Positions 51,716 to 59,599 of a stretch of 64,000 nt of DNA are shown piece after piece. Numbering within the stretch: the first letter of the stretch is position 1; every line of letters begins with the position of its first letter. The stretch lies in assembly GCA_017538105.1 (NCBI GenBank), contig JAFYJN010000050.1:1-64000 (forward strand), written 5' to 3'. This DNA is from Prevotella sp. (GTDB lineage Bacteria; Bacteroidota; Bacteroidia; Bacteroidales; Bacteroidaceae). Below the pieces are notes generated by a model. That model ran no database searches. It saw nothing but the letters and a program-made list of their open reading frames with translations, and had not been told where the DNA came from. The translations under genes and the position numbers were made by a program.

Positions 51716-52467
51716 GCTTTGTCCGGCATAGGAGGATACTTGCGGAACCATCCGTCCCACCTGAGGCGCATCACTCCAAAGAAAGCCTCGCCGAAGATGC
51801 CACCGCTCATCTTGCTCACCCCCTCGCGCCTGTTGACGAACACCACAGGCACCTCCTTGATCTTGAATCCAATCTTATGAGCCGTATATTTCATCTCTAT
51901 CTGGAAGGCATAACCCTTGAAGCGTATCTTGTCAAGCTCGATGGTCTGCAGCACCCGCCGTTTGTAGCATTTGAAGCCCGCCGTGGTGTCGTGCACCTTG
52001 AAGCCCGTCACCAGACGTACATACTTCGATGCGAAATAGCTCATGAGCACCCGTCCTATGGGCCAGTTGACCACATTCACACCACTCACGTAACGAGAGC
52101 CGATGGCCAGGTCGAAGCCCTCGTCGTGGCAGGCGGCATATAGGCGTGGCAGGTCGTTGGGGTCGTGCGAGAAGTCGGCATCCATCTCGAACACATAGTC
52201 GTAGTCATGTTCCAATGCCCATTTGAACCCCGTGATGTAGGCCGTTCCCAGGCCCTGCTTCCCCTCACGTTCGATGATGAAGAGACGGTCGGCGAATTCC
52301 TCGTCCATGAGTCGGTGGACGATGGCCGCCGTGCCGTCGGGACTGCCGTCGTCGATGATAAGGATATGAAACGCTTTCTCCAACGAGAAGACGGCACGTA
52401 TGATTTTCTCCACGTTCTCCTTCTCGTTGTAAGTCGGTATGATGACGATGCAGTCGCTTTTGTTCAT
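51712..52467 (-). CDS. Polyprenol-phosphate glycosyltransferase (GT2, DPM1-like)
   Basis: This 251-residue enzyme should transfer mannose or another sugar from a nucleotide to polyprenyl phosphate at the inner face of the membrane. GT-A motifs are clear: CIVIIPTYNEKENVEKII (near 6-23), IIDDGSPDGTAAIV (near 36-49) and the metal-binding EMDADFSHDPNDLPRLY (near 94-110), later GSRYVSG and TAGFKCYKRRVLQ. There is no C-terminal membrane domain, so it is the soluble DPM1-like kind. Its stop overlaps the mfd start by four bases. A tandem-repeat element separates it from plsC upstream. Confidence 0.9.
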   Translation of the reverse strand: MNKSDCIVIIPTYNEKENVEKIIRAVFSLEKAFHILIIDDGSPDGTAAIVHRLMDEEFADRLFIIEREGKQGLGTAYITGFKWALEHDYDYVFEMDADFSHDPNDLPRLYAACHDEGFDLAIGSRYVSGVNVVNWPIGRVLMSYFASKYVRLVTGFKVHDTTAGFKCYKRRVLQTIELDKIRFKGYAFQIEMKYTAHKIGFKIKEVPVVFVNRREGVSKMSGGIFGEAFFGVMRLRWDGWFRKYPPMPDKA

Positions 52468-52550
52468 GAGGGAAGACTATTTAAGTAAGATAGATATAGA
52501 TTGCAAAAATAGGCAATTATTCTGAGATATTTGTTTTTTTCTTAGAAAAA

Positions 52551-52620
52551 AAGAGGTGAGGGGTGAGAGGTAAGAGGTGAGAGAATACCCCGCAGGCATT
52601 TCTCTTGCCCCTTGCTCCTT
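52551..52620. repeat. Hairpin-type element with two alphabets, GAGAATA / ATTTCTC core
   Basis: Left: AGAGGTGAGGGGTGAGAGGTAAGAGGT, boundary GAGAATA (52581-52587). Loop: CCCCGCAGGC. Then ATTTCTC (52598-52604), the near-complement of the boundary. Right: TTGCCCCTTGCTCCTT, the inverse of the GCAAGGA alphabet, touching the plsC stop. The inner stem is complementary, but the outer arms use different alphabets. Confidence 0.75.
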
Positions 52621-53377
52621 ACTGGTCAGGATTCTCCACGTAGCCCTGGAATTGTGGTTCCAGCGAGTCCATCACCGCCGAATAGCTGTCGGCCATGGTG
52701 GTGCTGACATTGTCTTCGCCCTTGGAGATGGGATAGAGGGGTTGGTGGATGGTGAGGGTCAGCGGATGCCAGTTCACAAAGTGGAAGTCGCGCGTGCGCG
52801 GCATGACATGGAACGAGCCGTTGATGGTGAGCGGCACCACCGGCAGCTGCAGCTCATCGGCCAGCAAGAACGCCCCTCTCTTGAATTTTCCCATGTGTCC
52901 AGTGAAAGTGCGCGACCCTTCGGGGAAGACCACCAGCGACACCCCTCCCTGGAGGATGTCGTGCGCCTTGTCCATCGACTCCTTGATGCGTTTGGGTCCC
53001 CTCTTGTCGACGAATATCTGTTTGCTTTTCTCACACGCCATGCCCACGAAGGGAATCTTCCTCAGCTGGTATTTCATCATCCATTTGAAGTTGCGCGGCA
53101 GGTGTCCGAAGATGAGGAAGATGTCGAACGCCCCCTGGTGGTTTGACACGAAGACATACGACTGTCCCTTCTCGAGGTTGTTTTTTCCCTCCACCTTCAC
53201 GGGCAGGAGGAGCACCTTCAGGTTGACCCATGCCCATACCTTCCCGGGATAGTAACCCCAGAAATGTCCACCACCGAGGAAACAGCCTATGGTGGTGACG
53301 AGCGCGATGAAGATGGTCCACACCAGCAATATGGGCAGGGCCACAAACAGTTGATAGATGCGATAGAGATATTTCAT
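52619..53377 (-). CDS. plsC: 1-acyl-sn-glycerol-3-phosphate acyltransferase
   Basis: PlsC adds the second fatty acid to lysophosphatidic acid at the inner membrane in phospholipid synthesis. The 252-residue protein has an N-terminal membrane helix (LFVALPILLVWTIFIALVTTIG) and the acyltransferase motifs VSNHQGAFD (H-x4-D, near 77-83), KRGPKRIKES, VVFPEGSRTF (near 140) and LPVVPLTINGS. It starts in the stop of the metallophosphoesterase gene (ATGA overlap), so the two are co-translated. Its stop codon lies at the edge of a GGAGCAAGGGGCAAG repeat. An N-acyl lipid role instead of phospholipid cannot be excluded. Confidence 0.9.
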   Translation of the reverse strand: MKYLYRIYQLFVALPILLVWTIFIALVTTIGCFLGGGHFWGYYPGKVWAWVNLKVLLLPVKVEGKNNLEKGQSYVFVSNHQGAFDIFLIFGHLPRNFKWMMKYQLRKIPFVGMACEKSKQIFVDKRGPKRIKESMDKAHDILQGGVSLVVFPEGSRTFTGHMGKFKRGAFLLADELQLPVVPLTINGSFHVMPRTRDFHFVNWHPLTLTIHQPLYPISKGEDNVSTTMADSYSAVMDSLEPQFQGYVENPDQ

Positions 53378-54564
53378 GGTTGTTGGGGTTTGTTTCCGGA
53401 ATGTAAGGTAACGAGCACCACTTCGCCCGGTATGCCGAAGCGCATGGGCAGCAGCCCGCCCAGACCGCTTGACACGAAGAGCGAGCGGTCGCCCTCGTCA
53501 TACATACCGTCGTACTCATTGTATGTCATCGCCGCCGGTGCCCATCCAAACAGGACCACCTGTCCGCCATGGGTGTGCCCAGAGAGTGTCAGCTGTGCCT
53601 TTGAACGGGGGAGAATCTCGTCATGCCATCCCCACGGGTCGTGTTGTAGCATAAGGATGAACGCCCCGTCGGGGATGCCCGCCACCGTCTTGTCGATGTC
53701 GGCACGTTTCACATTGTGTTCCTCGTCTTTCTTGCCGTGGTTCTCCATTCCCGCCACGAAGATGGAGTCGCCACCCCGGCGTATGACACGGTTCTCGTTG
53801 AGCAAGAGTGTCCATCCCAACGCCCGTTCGTCGTCCACCACCCTCCTTTCGAGCGCCACCTTTTCCGCCGAGTCGGCCTTTACATAGTCGGAATAGTCGT
53901 GGTTGCCCAAGATGGAGAACACCCCGTCGCGCGACTGCAGAGAGTTGAGCAGATGGCGGTGTGGCTCAATCTCTTCCGCCCGCATATTGATGAGGTCGCC
54001 AGCGAAGCACACCATATCGGCATCCATCGCATTGATGCTGTCGAGCGCCTGTTTCAATATCTGCTGGTCTTTACCTTGGTAGCTTCCCACATGCGCGTCG
54101 GAGAAGAGCGCGATACGGTAACCATCAAACGACCGAGGCAGCTGGGCGGAATAGAAGTCCACCTTCCTTACTCTCAGTTCGCCGAAGCCCACGAACAGAC
54201 CGTAGATGGTGGCGAAGGCCACGAACAAAGCGGCAAAGATACCCACCAGGTTCCCCCAGTTCCTTTTGGAATGAAACAGGCGCGCCACACCCCGTCCCAT
54301 GATGGAGCAGAGGGCGAAGACGGCCTTTGTGGCTACGCACACTCCTATCAGCAGGAGGAAGGCATAGAACAGGGTGCGGTCGTTGGGGATGAAGTCTTTC
54401 AACGTGGCCATCGTCACTGTGAGGGTGAGGATGAACAATCCCGGAATCCACCACGCCAGTTTTTTCCACACCGCCATTTTCCTCGGACGGATAAAATGGG
54501 CGTATATGTAGATATCCGGCAGGATGATTAGGATGAGGAACAATATGAGATGTTGTGAAACCAT
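53374..54564 (-). CDS. Membrane-anchored metallophosphoesterase
   Basis: This 396-residue protein has four N-terminal membrane helices (about 4-22, 33-52, 63-85, 103-127) and a calcineurin-like phosphoesterase domain (about 150-390). Metal ligands: LFSDAHVGSYQG, FAGDLINMRA, ILGNHDYSDY, LQHDPWG and LSGHTHGGQ. This build is like YkuE/YaeI-type enzymes, which act on phospholipid-linked or phosphodiester substrates at the membrane. The overlap with plsC suggests a lipid-related job. Upstream lies the repeat-bounded four-helix-bundle gene. Confidence 0.88.
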   Translation of the reverse strand: MVSQHLILFLILIILPDIYIYAHFIRPRKMAVWKKLAWWIPGLFILTLTVTMATLKDFIPNDRTLFYAFLLLIGVCVATKAVFALCSIMGRGVARLFHSKRNWGNLVGIFAALFVAFATIYGLFVGFGELRVRKVDFYSAQLPRSFDGYRIALFSDAHVGSYQGKDQQILKQALDSINAMDADMVCFAGDLINMRAEEIEPHRHLLNSLQSRDGVFSILGNHDYSDYVKADSAEKVALERRVVDDERALGWTLLLNENRVIRRGGDSIFVAGMENHGKKDEEHNVKRADIDKTVAGIPDGAFILMLQHDPWGWHDEILPRSKAQLTLSGHTHGGQVVLFGWAPAAMTYNEYDGMYDEGDRSLFVSSGLGGLLPMRFGIPGEVVLVTLHSGNKPQQP

Positions 54565-54722
54565 TTTTTTAAATTGGGAGTTAAAGGGGGAGTTAAAATG
54601 GAAGTTAATTCGCTACGCTCATGGGAGTTAAAGTGGACATTAGTCTTTTAATTGGGAGTTAAAGGGGGAGTTAAAATGGAAGTTAATTCGCTACGCTCAT
54701 GGGAGTTAAAAGGGACATTACC

Positions 54723-55124
54723 TTATAAATCTGTTATTCCTTTATTCTGGCTGATGGCTTCTGCGTACCCATTAAGTTTCCAACTTACTCCGCTGATAAG
54801 GAAATCAAGGCGATCGTATGTACATCGGTCGATGTAATCGATGTCTAACGAGAGGATAAGATAGTAACGACATTCCTCCAGCGACCCCTGCGCAATGTTC
54901 ATAAAACGAAGTTTATCTGCGCGGCTTAATTTACGATACCCTTCGCAGATGTTAGCAGCAATGCTCACCGCTGCACGACGGAACTGTGATGTTAGACCGT
55001 ATTGCTCGTCCACTGGAAATTGTCTGGTTATCTGATACACAGCCTTCACAAACTCATGTGCTTTCTGCCAACACTCCAAGTCAGTGAAACTGCGACTCAG
55101 TCTATTGTCCTTTTTTACTTCCAC
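54723..55124 (-). CDS. Four-helix-bundle protein (S23 / 23S rRNA intervening-sequence family)
   Basis: This 133-residue protein starts at a GTG (55124) that is part of the repeat arm; its residues 4-8 (KKDNR) are coded across the GGACAATAG boundary. The body matches the four-helix-bundle family: FTDLECWQKAHEFVKAVYQITRQFP (helix 1), LTSQFRRAAVSIAANICEGYRKLS (helix 2), FMNIAQGSLEECRYYLILS (helix 3) and a last helix near TYDRLDFLISGVSWKLNGY. These proteins are coded in 23S rRNA intervening sequences of Leptospira and others and are distant relatives of the Avd accessory protein of diversity-generating retroelements. They form basic pentamers that may hold nucleic acid. No reverse transcriptase is nearby. 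Function here is unknown; a role in the life of the surrounding repeat is my inference. Confidence 0.88.
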   Translation of the reverse strand: MEVKKDNRLSRSFTDLECWQKAHEFVKAVYQITRQFPVDEQYGLTSQFRRAAVSIAANICEGYRKLSRADKLRFMNIAQGSLEECRYYLILSLDIDYIDRCTYDRLDFLISGVSWKLNGYAEAISQNKGITDL

Positions 55125-55228
55125 TTTTACTTCCTATTTTACTTCCTATTTTACTTCCTATTTTACTTCCTATTTTACTTCCTATTTTACTTCCTATTAA
55201 CTTCCTATTAACTTCCTATTTTTATTTA
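55111..55228. repeat. TTACTTCCTATTT tandem array (left arm of the element)
   Basis: At least eight copies of a 12-13-base unit TTACTTCCTATT stand in a row on the plus strand, with two TTAACTTCCTA variants at the outer end. It includes the GTG start of the four-helix gene. Confidence 0.9.
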
Positions 55229-55230
55229 CT

Positions 55231-56046
55231 TCATTTCAGTAAAGACGCTGCGAGGAATCGTCGCATGACGGCGATGGGAATTCCACGACGTTGGGCATAG
55301 TCGGTAAGCTGGTCTTCGCCGATGGGACCGAGGTCGAAATAATGCGCCTGATGATGAGCCATCATCAGTCCCGACACCGAGGCATGAGGCCTCATGGCCC
55401 CGTTTTCCGTCAGGTGTATGCCAATCTCCTTCATTCCCAGCAGCTCACTCAGCAGGAAGTTGATGCTCGTGTCGGGCAGCGAAGGATAACCCACGGCCGG
55501 CCGTATCCCCTGGAACTCCTCGCGCAGCAGCTGATCTATGGTCAGCTGCTCGTCGGGCGCATAGCCCCACCACCGGCGGCGCACCTCCAGGTGCAACCGT
55601 TCCACGGTGGCCTCCGCCAGACGGTCGGCCAATGTTTGTGCCAGCATACGTCGGTAGTCATCGCCATCGTGCTCTTTCTCCATGGCCGCGTCGACGGTCG
55701 CCGCGAAGGCCCCCACATGGTCAGGCTTCCCCATGGTACGCGGTCGCACAAAATCGGCCAACGACAAGCATAATCCCGATGCGTCAGGCCGTTGCTGCCG
55801 CAGCATGGGCAGCCGTGTACCACCCAGCCAGATGTCATCGTCTTCCGCCCAGGCGTCGAAGAGGGCGAACACCGCATGAGTCCGGTATTGTGTCTCCCAC
55901 TGTCGCAGAAGGTCCTGCGCATCCTTGCGCAGCGCCTCGCGTGCCTCCTCCGGCTTGCCGTTCATCCCCCACGCATGGAAGAAATAGATCCAGTTGATAT
56001 ATCCGGCCACTTCCGAGAGCCGGTAGGAACACACTTTTCTCATCAT
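55231..56046 (-). CDS. Stand-alone MetH reactivation (AdoMet-binding) domain
   Basis: This 271-residue protein aligns over its whole length with the C-terminal activation domain of cobalamin-dependent methionine synthase, which binds AdoMet to re-methylate oxidised B12. Matching segments: YINWIYFFHAWGMNG, LCLSLADFVRPRTMGKPDHVGAFAATV, MLAQTLADRLAEATVERLHLEVRRRWWGYAPDEQL, then GIRPAVGYPSLPDTS (the R-P-A-x-G-Y-P AdoMet loop) and LTENGAMRPHASVSG. No cobalamin, folate or homocysteine domain is attached. It would have to work in trans with a separate, shorter MetH elsewhere. It starts in the dihydroorotase stop (four-base overlap), so the two are co-translated. Confidence 0.85.
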   Translation of the reverse strand: MMRKVCSYRLSEVAGYINWIYFFHAWGMNGKPEEAREALRKDAQDLLRQWETQYRTHAVFALFDAWAEDDDIWLGGTRLPMLRQQRPDASGLCLSLADFVRPRTMGKPDHVGAFAATVDAAMEKEHDGDDYRRMLAQTLADRLAEATVERLHLEVRRRWWGYAPDEQLTIDQLLREEFQGIRPAVGYPSLPDTSINFLLSELLGMKEIGIHLTENGAMRPHASVSGLMMAHHQAHYFDLGPIGEDQLTDYAQRRGIPIAVMRRFLAASLLK

Positions 56047-57377
56047 GGCATCCTAAACAACAGTTGTTCACCCCGCGATGCGGGTTGGAATCGTCCTTCG
56101 TCGACAATATGGGCACCATTGCAGAACGTGTGTGCCACGCGCCACCCAAAATGTTGACCGAGGAGCGGGTTCCACCCGCATTTGCTGGCGATGTCGGACT
56201 GTCGAAGCGTCCATGGTTGTCGGCGCACGATGGTGATGTCGGCCTTGTAGCCCGGTCGGAGGAATCCCCTGCGGTGAATGTCGAAGAGCCGCGCCGGATG
56301 GTGGCACATCAGCTCGACCAGCCGTTCCAATGAGAGCACCCCCTGGTCTACCAAGTCGAGCATAGACACCAGTGAGAACTGCACCATGGGCATTCCCGAG
56401 GCCGCCTTGGCACATCCCCCCTCTTTCTCCGCCAGGGTGTGCGGAGCATGGTCGGTGGCCACGGTGAAGATACGTCCGTCGGTCAACGCCTGTCGCAAGG
56501 CATTACGGTCGGCCATGGTCTTCACGCTGGGGTTGCATTTCACCCACGTGCCTTTCGAGGCATAATCGTCGTCGGTGAAGAGCAGGTGCGCCAGCACCGC
56601 TTCCGCCGTGATGCGGGGCATGGCACCATCGGTCGTCGGTGGGAAGAGCGCCAGTTCGTCGGCTGTGGACAGATGTGCCACGTGCAGGCGTGTGCCATAT
56701 TCGCGAGCCAAGTTCACGGCGAGTGTCGTCGATGCCACGCAAGCCTCACGTGAGCGTATCTCGGGATGGTGAACGACATCGGGGTCGTCGCCCCACCACC
56801 GTCTCGCCTCGGCCATATTACGGTTGATGATGGCCGTGTCCTCGCAATGCGCCATGATGGGCAGCGTGGCGTTCCGGAAGAGTCGCCGCAGCGTATGGTC
56901 ATCGTCGACGAGCATGTTTCCCGTCGACGACCCCATGAACAGTTTGATGCCCGGCACACGCGGGTCATCCTGTGGTATGCTGTCGATATTGTCGTTGGTG
57001 GCGCCGAAGAAAAAGGCATGGTTGACGTGGCTCGTTTCGGAAGCGATGCGCCATTTCTCCTCCAGCGCCTCACGCGACATGGTCTGCGGCACGGTATTGG
57101 GCATGTCGAAGAACGAGGTGACGCCGCCCAGCGCCGCCGCCTGGCTCTCGCTGCCGATGTCCGCCTTGTGCGTGAGTCCCGGCTCACGGAAATGCACATG
57201 CGTGTCGATGACACCCGGCATCACCACGCAGTCCCGGGCGTCTATCACCCTGTCGTAGCCCTCATGCGCCAGCGGCCGCTCCGTCACCTGACGGATGGCA
57301 TCACCGTCGATGACCACCGACCCTTTGAAGGACCGGCCTTCATTGACGATGGTGGCATCGGCTATCAGAATGTTCAT
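56043..57377 (-). CDS. pyrC: Dihydroorotase
   Basis: The enzyme makes dihydroorotate from carbamoyl-aspartate in pyrimidine synthesis. The 444-residue protein has the amidohydrolase metal site: GVIDTHVHFREPGLTHKADI (near 57-76), PGIKLFMGSSTGN (near 147), MAHCEDTAIINRN (near 178), LHVAHLSTADE (near 232) and TVATDHAPHTLAEKEGG (near 305). This is the class I, dihydroorotase-multifunctional type rather than the short E. coli form. It lies 17 bases after a DUF4369 lipoprotein and overlaps the MetH-like gene by four bases. No other pyr genes are close. A hydantoinase or allantoinase role is less likely given THKADI and TDHAPHT. Confidence 0.9.
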   Translation of the reverse strand: MNILIADATIVNEGRSFKGSVVIDGDAIRQVTERPLAHEGYDRVIDARDCVVMPGVIDTHVHFREPGLTHKADIGSESQAAALGGVTSFFDMPNTVPQTMSREALEEKWRIASETSHVNHAFFFGATNDNIDSIPQDDPRVPGIKLFMGSSTGNMLVDDDHTLRRLFRNATLPIMAHCEDTAIINRNMAEARRWWGDDPDVVHHPEIRSREACVASTTLAVNLAREYGTRLHVAHLSTADELALFPPTTDGAMPRITAEAVLAHLLFTDDDYASKGTWVKCNPSVKTMADRNALRQALTDGRIFTVATDHAPHTLAEKEGGCAKAASGMPMVQFSLVSMLDLVDQGVLSLERLVELMCHHPARLFDIHRRGFLRPGYKADITIVRRQPWTLRQSDIASKCGWNPLLGQHFGWRVAHTFCNGAHIVDEGRFQPASRGEQLLFRMP

Positions 57378-57393
57378 GATGGTGGAGGTTCGA

Positions 57394-58188
57394 TTACTGT
57401 GCGGCTCCTGTGGAAGCGGCTGGCGTCTCCTGTGGACCGGGCTGCTGAGCCTGTTCCTTGGCTACGCCCTGTGCTTGGTTGGGCATCGTTTCCAATCCAT
57501 TCTGTAAGTTCTGGAAATGTTGCGCCTCGCTGACGTACAGCTTCACGTAATCGTTGTTTTTGAAATTATTGGTGGCCTTGGCCATGATAGACACAATCCA
57601 AGGCTTCATCTCCGGATATTGGTAGCCGCTGGTGACAATCTGGAAGATGCCCGGTCCCAGGGCATTGTCGATATTTTCAGTGATGAATCCCGTTACGAGT
57701 TGGTCTATCTGTGCGTTGATGCGCAACGCCTCTTCGTTCACCTCCTTCATCACCTGCTGCATGTCGCTACCGTTCATGATGCCCTGGTAGGGTTTGTGCT
57801 CCAGTTCGGCCAGCTGCTGCTGGAAGGTGTCGTAGCGGTGCATGAACTGGTAGAGGCTGTCGTTGAGCGGTGTGCCGCTGAGCTGCAGCTGTCCTGTCTG
57901 GTCAATCTTGATGGTGATGTTGCCCGCCTCGAGCATCAATGGCATGAGCCTCACGTCGTCCATGAAGACGTTGCCCAGCCTGGCCGAGTCCACCGATCCC
58001 GAGAAATGGAACTTCCCGTGCACCACGTCGCACGAGTCGATGTTCTGCATCTCGCTGTTGGCGAACACTTTCAGATAGAGCATCCTCCCGTCGAGTCGCG
58101 ACACGTCGGTGGTTCCCTCGATGTTGTATGAACCCATGCATGAGGTGAAGGCGACAACGGTAAGAAATGCGTATATCAATCGTATCAT
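57394..58188 (-). CDS. DUF4369-type lipoprotein
   Basis: This 264-residue lipoprotein is read from ATG 58188 (MIRLIYAFLTVVAFTSCMG, Cys at 17); the longer frame to 58275 lacks a signal. The N-terminal DUF4369 beta-sandwich (about 20-115) shows YNIEGTTDVSRLDGRMLYLKVF, DSCDVVHGKFHFSGSVDSARLGNVFM and LMLEAGNITIKIDQTGQLQLSGTPLND. This domain is often fused to a thioredoxin-like part in Bacteroidetes, but here it is followed only by a helical region and a Gln/Pro/Ala-rich end. It has its own -7 box at 58221-58214 and lies just before dihydroorotase. Periplasmic function unknown. Confidence 0.82.
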   Translation of the reverse strand: MIRLIYAFLTVVAFTSCMGSYNIEGTTDVSRLDGRMLYLKVFANSEMQNIDSCDVVHGKFHFSGSVDSARLGNVFMDDVRLMPLMLEAGNITIKIDQTGQLQLSGTPLNDSLYQFMHRYDTFQQQLAELEHKPYQGIMNGSDMQQVMKEVNEEALRINAQIDQLVTGFITENIDNALGPGIFQIVTSGYQYPEMKPWIVSIMAKATNNFKNNDYVKLYVSEAQHFQNLQNGLETMPNQAQGVAKEQAQQPGPQETPAASTGAAQ

Positions 58189-58213
58189 AACAGGAATTGG
58201 TGTTTTAGGCATA

Positions 58214-58221
58214 CAAAAGTA
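58214..58221 (-). promoter_or_regulatory. -7 promoter box of the DUF4369-pyrC unit
   Basis: TACTTTTG on the minus strand, followed by TATGCC, lies 26 bases before the chosen ATG at 58188. This supports that start over the longer frame. Confidence 0.7.
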
Positions 58222-58290
58222 ACACCTATTCCGCAACGCAGGAAATATTTTCACGGTATTTAAAACTATTTCCATACTTTTCGGATTTTT

Positions 58291-58695
58291 TTACTCTCTG
58301 GAGAGCTCTTTTGACAGTCTGTGCATGGAATACACCTCGAGGACGACGGCAATGAGCAATGTGAGCACCCATTTGTTGTAGACATATTGGATGTACGTCT
58401 CGAGGTTGGGGAACCACGGTCGCATGAACATGTGTACGAAATCGACCATGAGCACGCCGGTGATAATGAAGAACACGCCCGCCAACACCTGCATACGGCG
58501 CAGACGACGTATGGTGATGTTGGTGCCTTCATATCGCTGCAGCCACTGCATCATCGCGAAGGCCAGGGCCCCGGCGAGGAAAATCCAACAAGCCCACTGT
58601 TGGGCGAACTGAAGGGCGAACATGCCCGCGCCGACCACCATGCCCATGCCTCCGAGCATGAAGACCACTGTCTGCCATTTACTGAGCTGCCGCAT
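58291..58695 (-). CDS. Small four-helix membrane protein
   Basis: This 134-residue protein starts at ATG 58695 (MRQLSKWQTVVFMLGG); codons upstream belong to the overlapping ftsB-like gene end. Four hydrophobic helices lie at about 9-29, 34-50, 68-86 and 102-122, with short basic loops (RLRRMQ). It follows the septum-type gene with a 17-base overlap, an arrangement I recall from Bacteroidetes. No named function is known to me. An inner-membrane position is likely. Confidence 0.75.
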   Translation of the reverse strand: MRQLSKWQTVVFMLGGMGMVVGAGMFALQFAQQWACWIFLAGALAFAMMQWLQRYEGTNITIRRLRRMQVLAGVFFIITGVLMVDFVHMFMRPWFPNLETYIQYVYNKWVLTLLIAVVLEVYSMHRLSKELSRE

Positions 58696-59011
58696 CGGTC
58701 TCCTCCTCCCTGATGTCATCGCTGAGGACAAAAATATCCTCATCGTCGGCTTTCATGAAATAACGCTCGCGCGCAATCTTCTCTATGGCGACAGGGTTAT
58801 GATCCAGCTCCGCCAGGCGGATGCTGTCAGCCATGAACTGCGCGTTCAACTCTTCTATCTCAGCCTTCAACTCCTCTATCTGTCTGTTGTATTTATATTT
58901 GCTGAGATAGCTGTTCTCATCAACGAAGCCCACGATGGCCACGCCGATGACGATGACGATGATATACTTGAAACGACCCAAAAAGCGGCCGACACGTCCC
59001 ATGACACTCAT
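58679..59011 (-). CDS. FtsB/DivIC-like septum formation initiator
   Basis: This 110-residue protein has the FtsB plan: short cytosolic start, one membrane helix (KYIIVIVIGVAIVGFVDENSYL), then a coiled coil (NRQIEELKAEIEELNAQFMADSIRLAELDHNP) and the end motif VAIEKIARERYFMKADDEDIFVL, which is the DivIC signature for binding FtsL/FtsQ in the divisome. ATG 59011 is used since the earlier ATG at 59032 lies in the -7 box. The C-terminus overlaps the next gene by 17 bases. Confidence 0.85.
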   Translation of the reverse strand: MSVMGRVGRFLGRFKYIIVIVIGVAIVGFVDENSYLSKYKYNRQIEELKAEIEELNAQFMADSIRLAELDHNPVAIEKIARERYFMKADDEDIFVLSDDIREEETDAAAQ

Positions 59012-59029
59012 TGTACAATAATTTGAGTG

Positions 59030-59037
59030 CAAAGATA
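59030..59037 (-). promoter_or_regulatory. -7 promoter box of the ftsB-like gene
   Basis: TATCTTTG followed by CACTC on the minus strand, 18 bases before ATG 59011. It covers the alternative start at 59032 and so rules it out. Confidence 0.75.
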
Positions 59038-59340
59038 AGGAAAATTATAAAATTAAAAGATAAGGAAAATTATAAAATTATAAAAATAAAAGATTAAAAG
59101 ATTATAAAAAAGGGTGACACCCACCATAACACCCACCCCATCCCTCCCAGAGGAGAATACCCACCCCGACCCTCCCAAAGGGAGGGAGAAGATTAACACA
59201 ACGAATTCCACTAATTACACGGATTCCTTATGTCTTTTCACACGAATTGCCATAAATGGCCAATAATTATCATAAATGACGGGCGTTCTCGCCCGTTAGT
59301 GGAGTATTATTGACTACAAATTACACGGATTTTCACTGTT
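59038..59340. repeat. Intergenic stretch with A/T tandem repeat, C/G palindromes and a hairpin
   Basis: Two copies of ATAAGGAAAATTATAAAATTA (from 59035) are followed by ATAAAAGATTAAAAG units to 59108. Two C/G palindrome units (about 59122-59155 and 59160-59192) follow; the first ends in GAGGAGAATA. Then comes A/T-rich sequence with ACGGGCG-ttct-CGCCCGT (59279-59296). No gene is supported. Confidence 0.65.
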
Positions 59341-59346
59341 GAAAAA

Positions 59347-59411
59347 ACAACAAGGAACAACACATAACAACTAATTACAACACTTTGTTGTGCTATGTTG
59401 TTCATTGTTGT
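59347..59411. repeat. Imperfect inverted repeat of ACAACA/TGTTGT units
   Basis: A 25-base left arm (59347-59371) and right arm (59387-59411) are inverted copies with about four mismatches, each made of ACAAC-type short units. TGTTCATTGTTGTCTGAAAA at its end recurs at about 60847-60866, on the other side of the ATPase gene. Confidence 0.7.
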
Positions 59412-59543
59412 CTGAAAAGAAATACAAATATCACGAATTTGCGGGCGGGCACAATGGCACCGCCCCTATGGGAGGAACACTAAACACTTTTTTTGCTTAA
59501 TGTTTTTTTTATCCAAAAAAGATAATCTTTTTAGGATAATTAT

Positions 59544-59574
59544 TTTGTCGTTTATATGGAAATGTGTATTTTTG
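59544..59574 (+). promoter_or_regulatory. Complete Bacteroidetes promoter for the AAA ATPase gene
   Basis: TTTG (59544-59547), 19 bases, TATTTTTG (59567-59574). This is the best -33/-7 pair in the window. It covers a GTG at 59564 that would otherwise be a start, so the gene must begin at ATG 59600. Confidence 0.8.
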
Positions 59575-59599
59575 CATCGATAAACAAATAGTAACATCC

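Larger units (their letters stand above)
54571..55228 (-). mobile_element. Candidate IVS-like element: inverted tandem-repeat arms around a four-helix-bundle gene
   Basis: On the minus strand an array of AATAGGAAGTAA units (55228 to about 55111) ends in GGACAATA (55110-55103). A four-helix-bundle gene follows, and just after its stop come TAATGTCC (54720-54713) and an inverted array of TTTTAACTCCC and TTAACTTCC units. The right arm is duplicated, with a second GGACATTA at 54635-54642, and each copy carries CGCTACGCTCATGG. The order array, GGACAATA, content, TAATGTCC, inverted array equals that of the gene-less element at 39151-39296, where the content is just 13 bases. Known 23S rRNA intervening sequences have the same plan: complementary ends around an S23 four-helix ORF. 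Mobility is inferred; no target duplication could be defined. Confidence 0.6.

Noticed and set aside
54723-55124. Accessory gene (Avd) of a diversity-generating retroelement
   Set aside because: The fold is related, but there is no reverse transcriptase and no adenine-biased template/variable repeat pair in the window.
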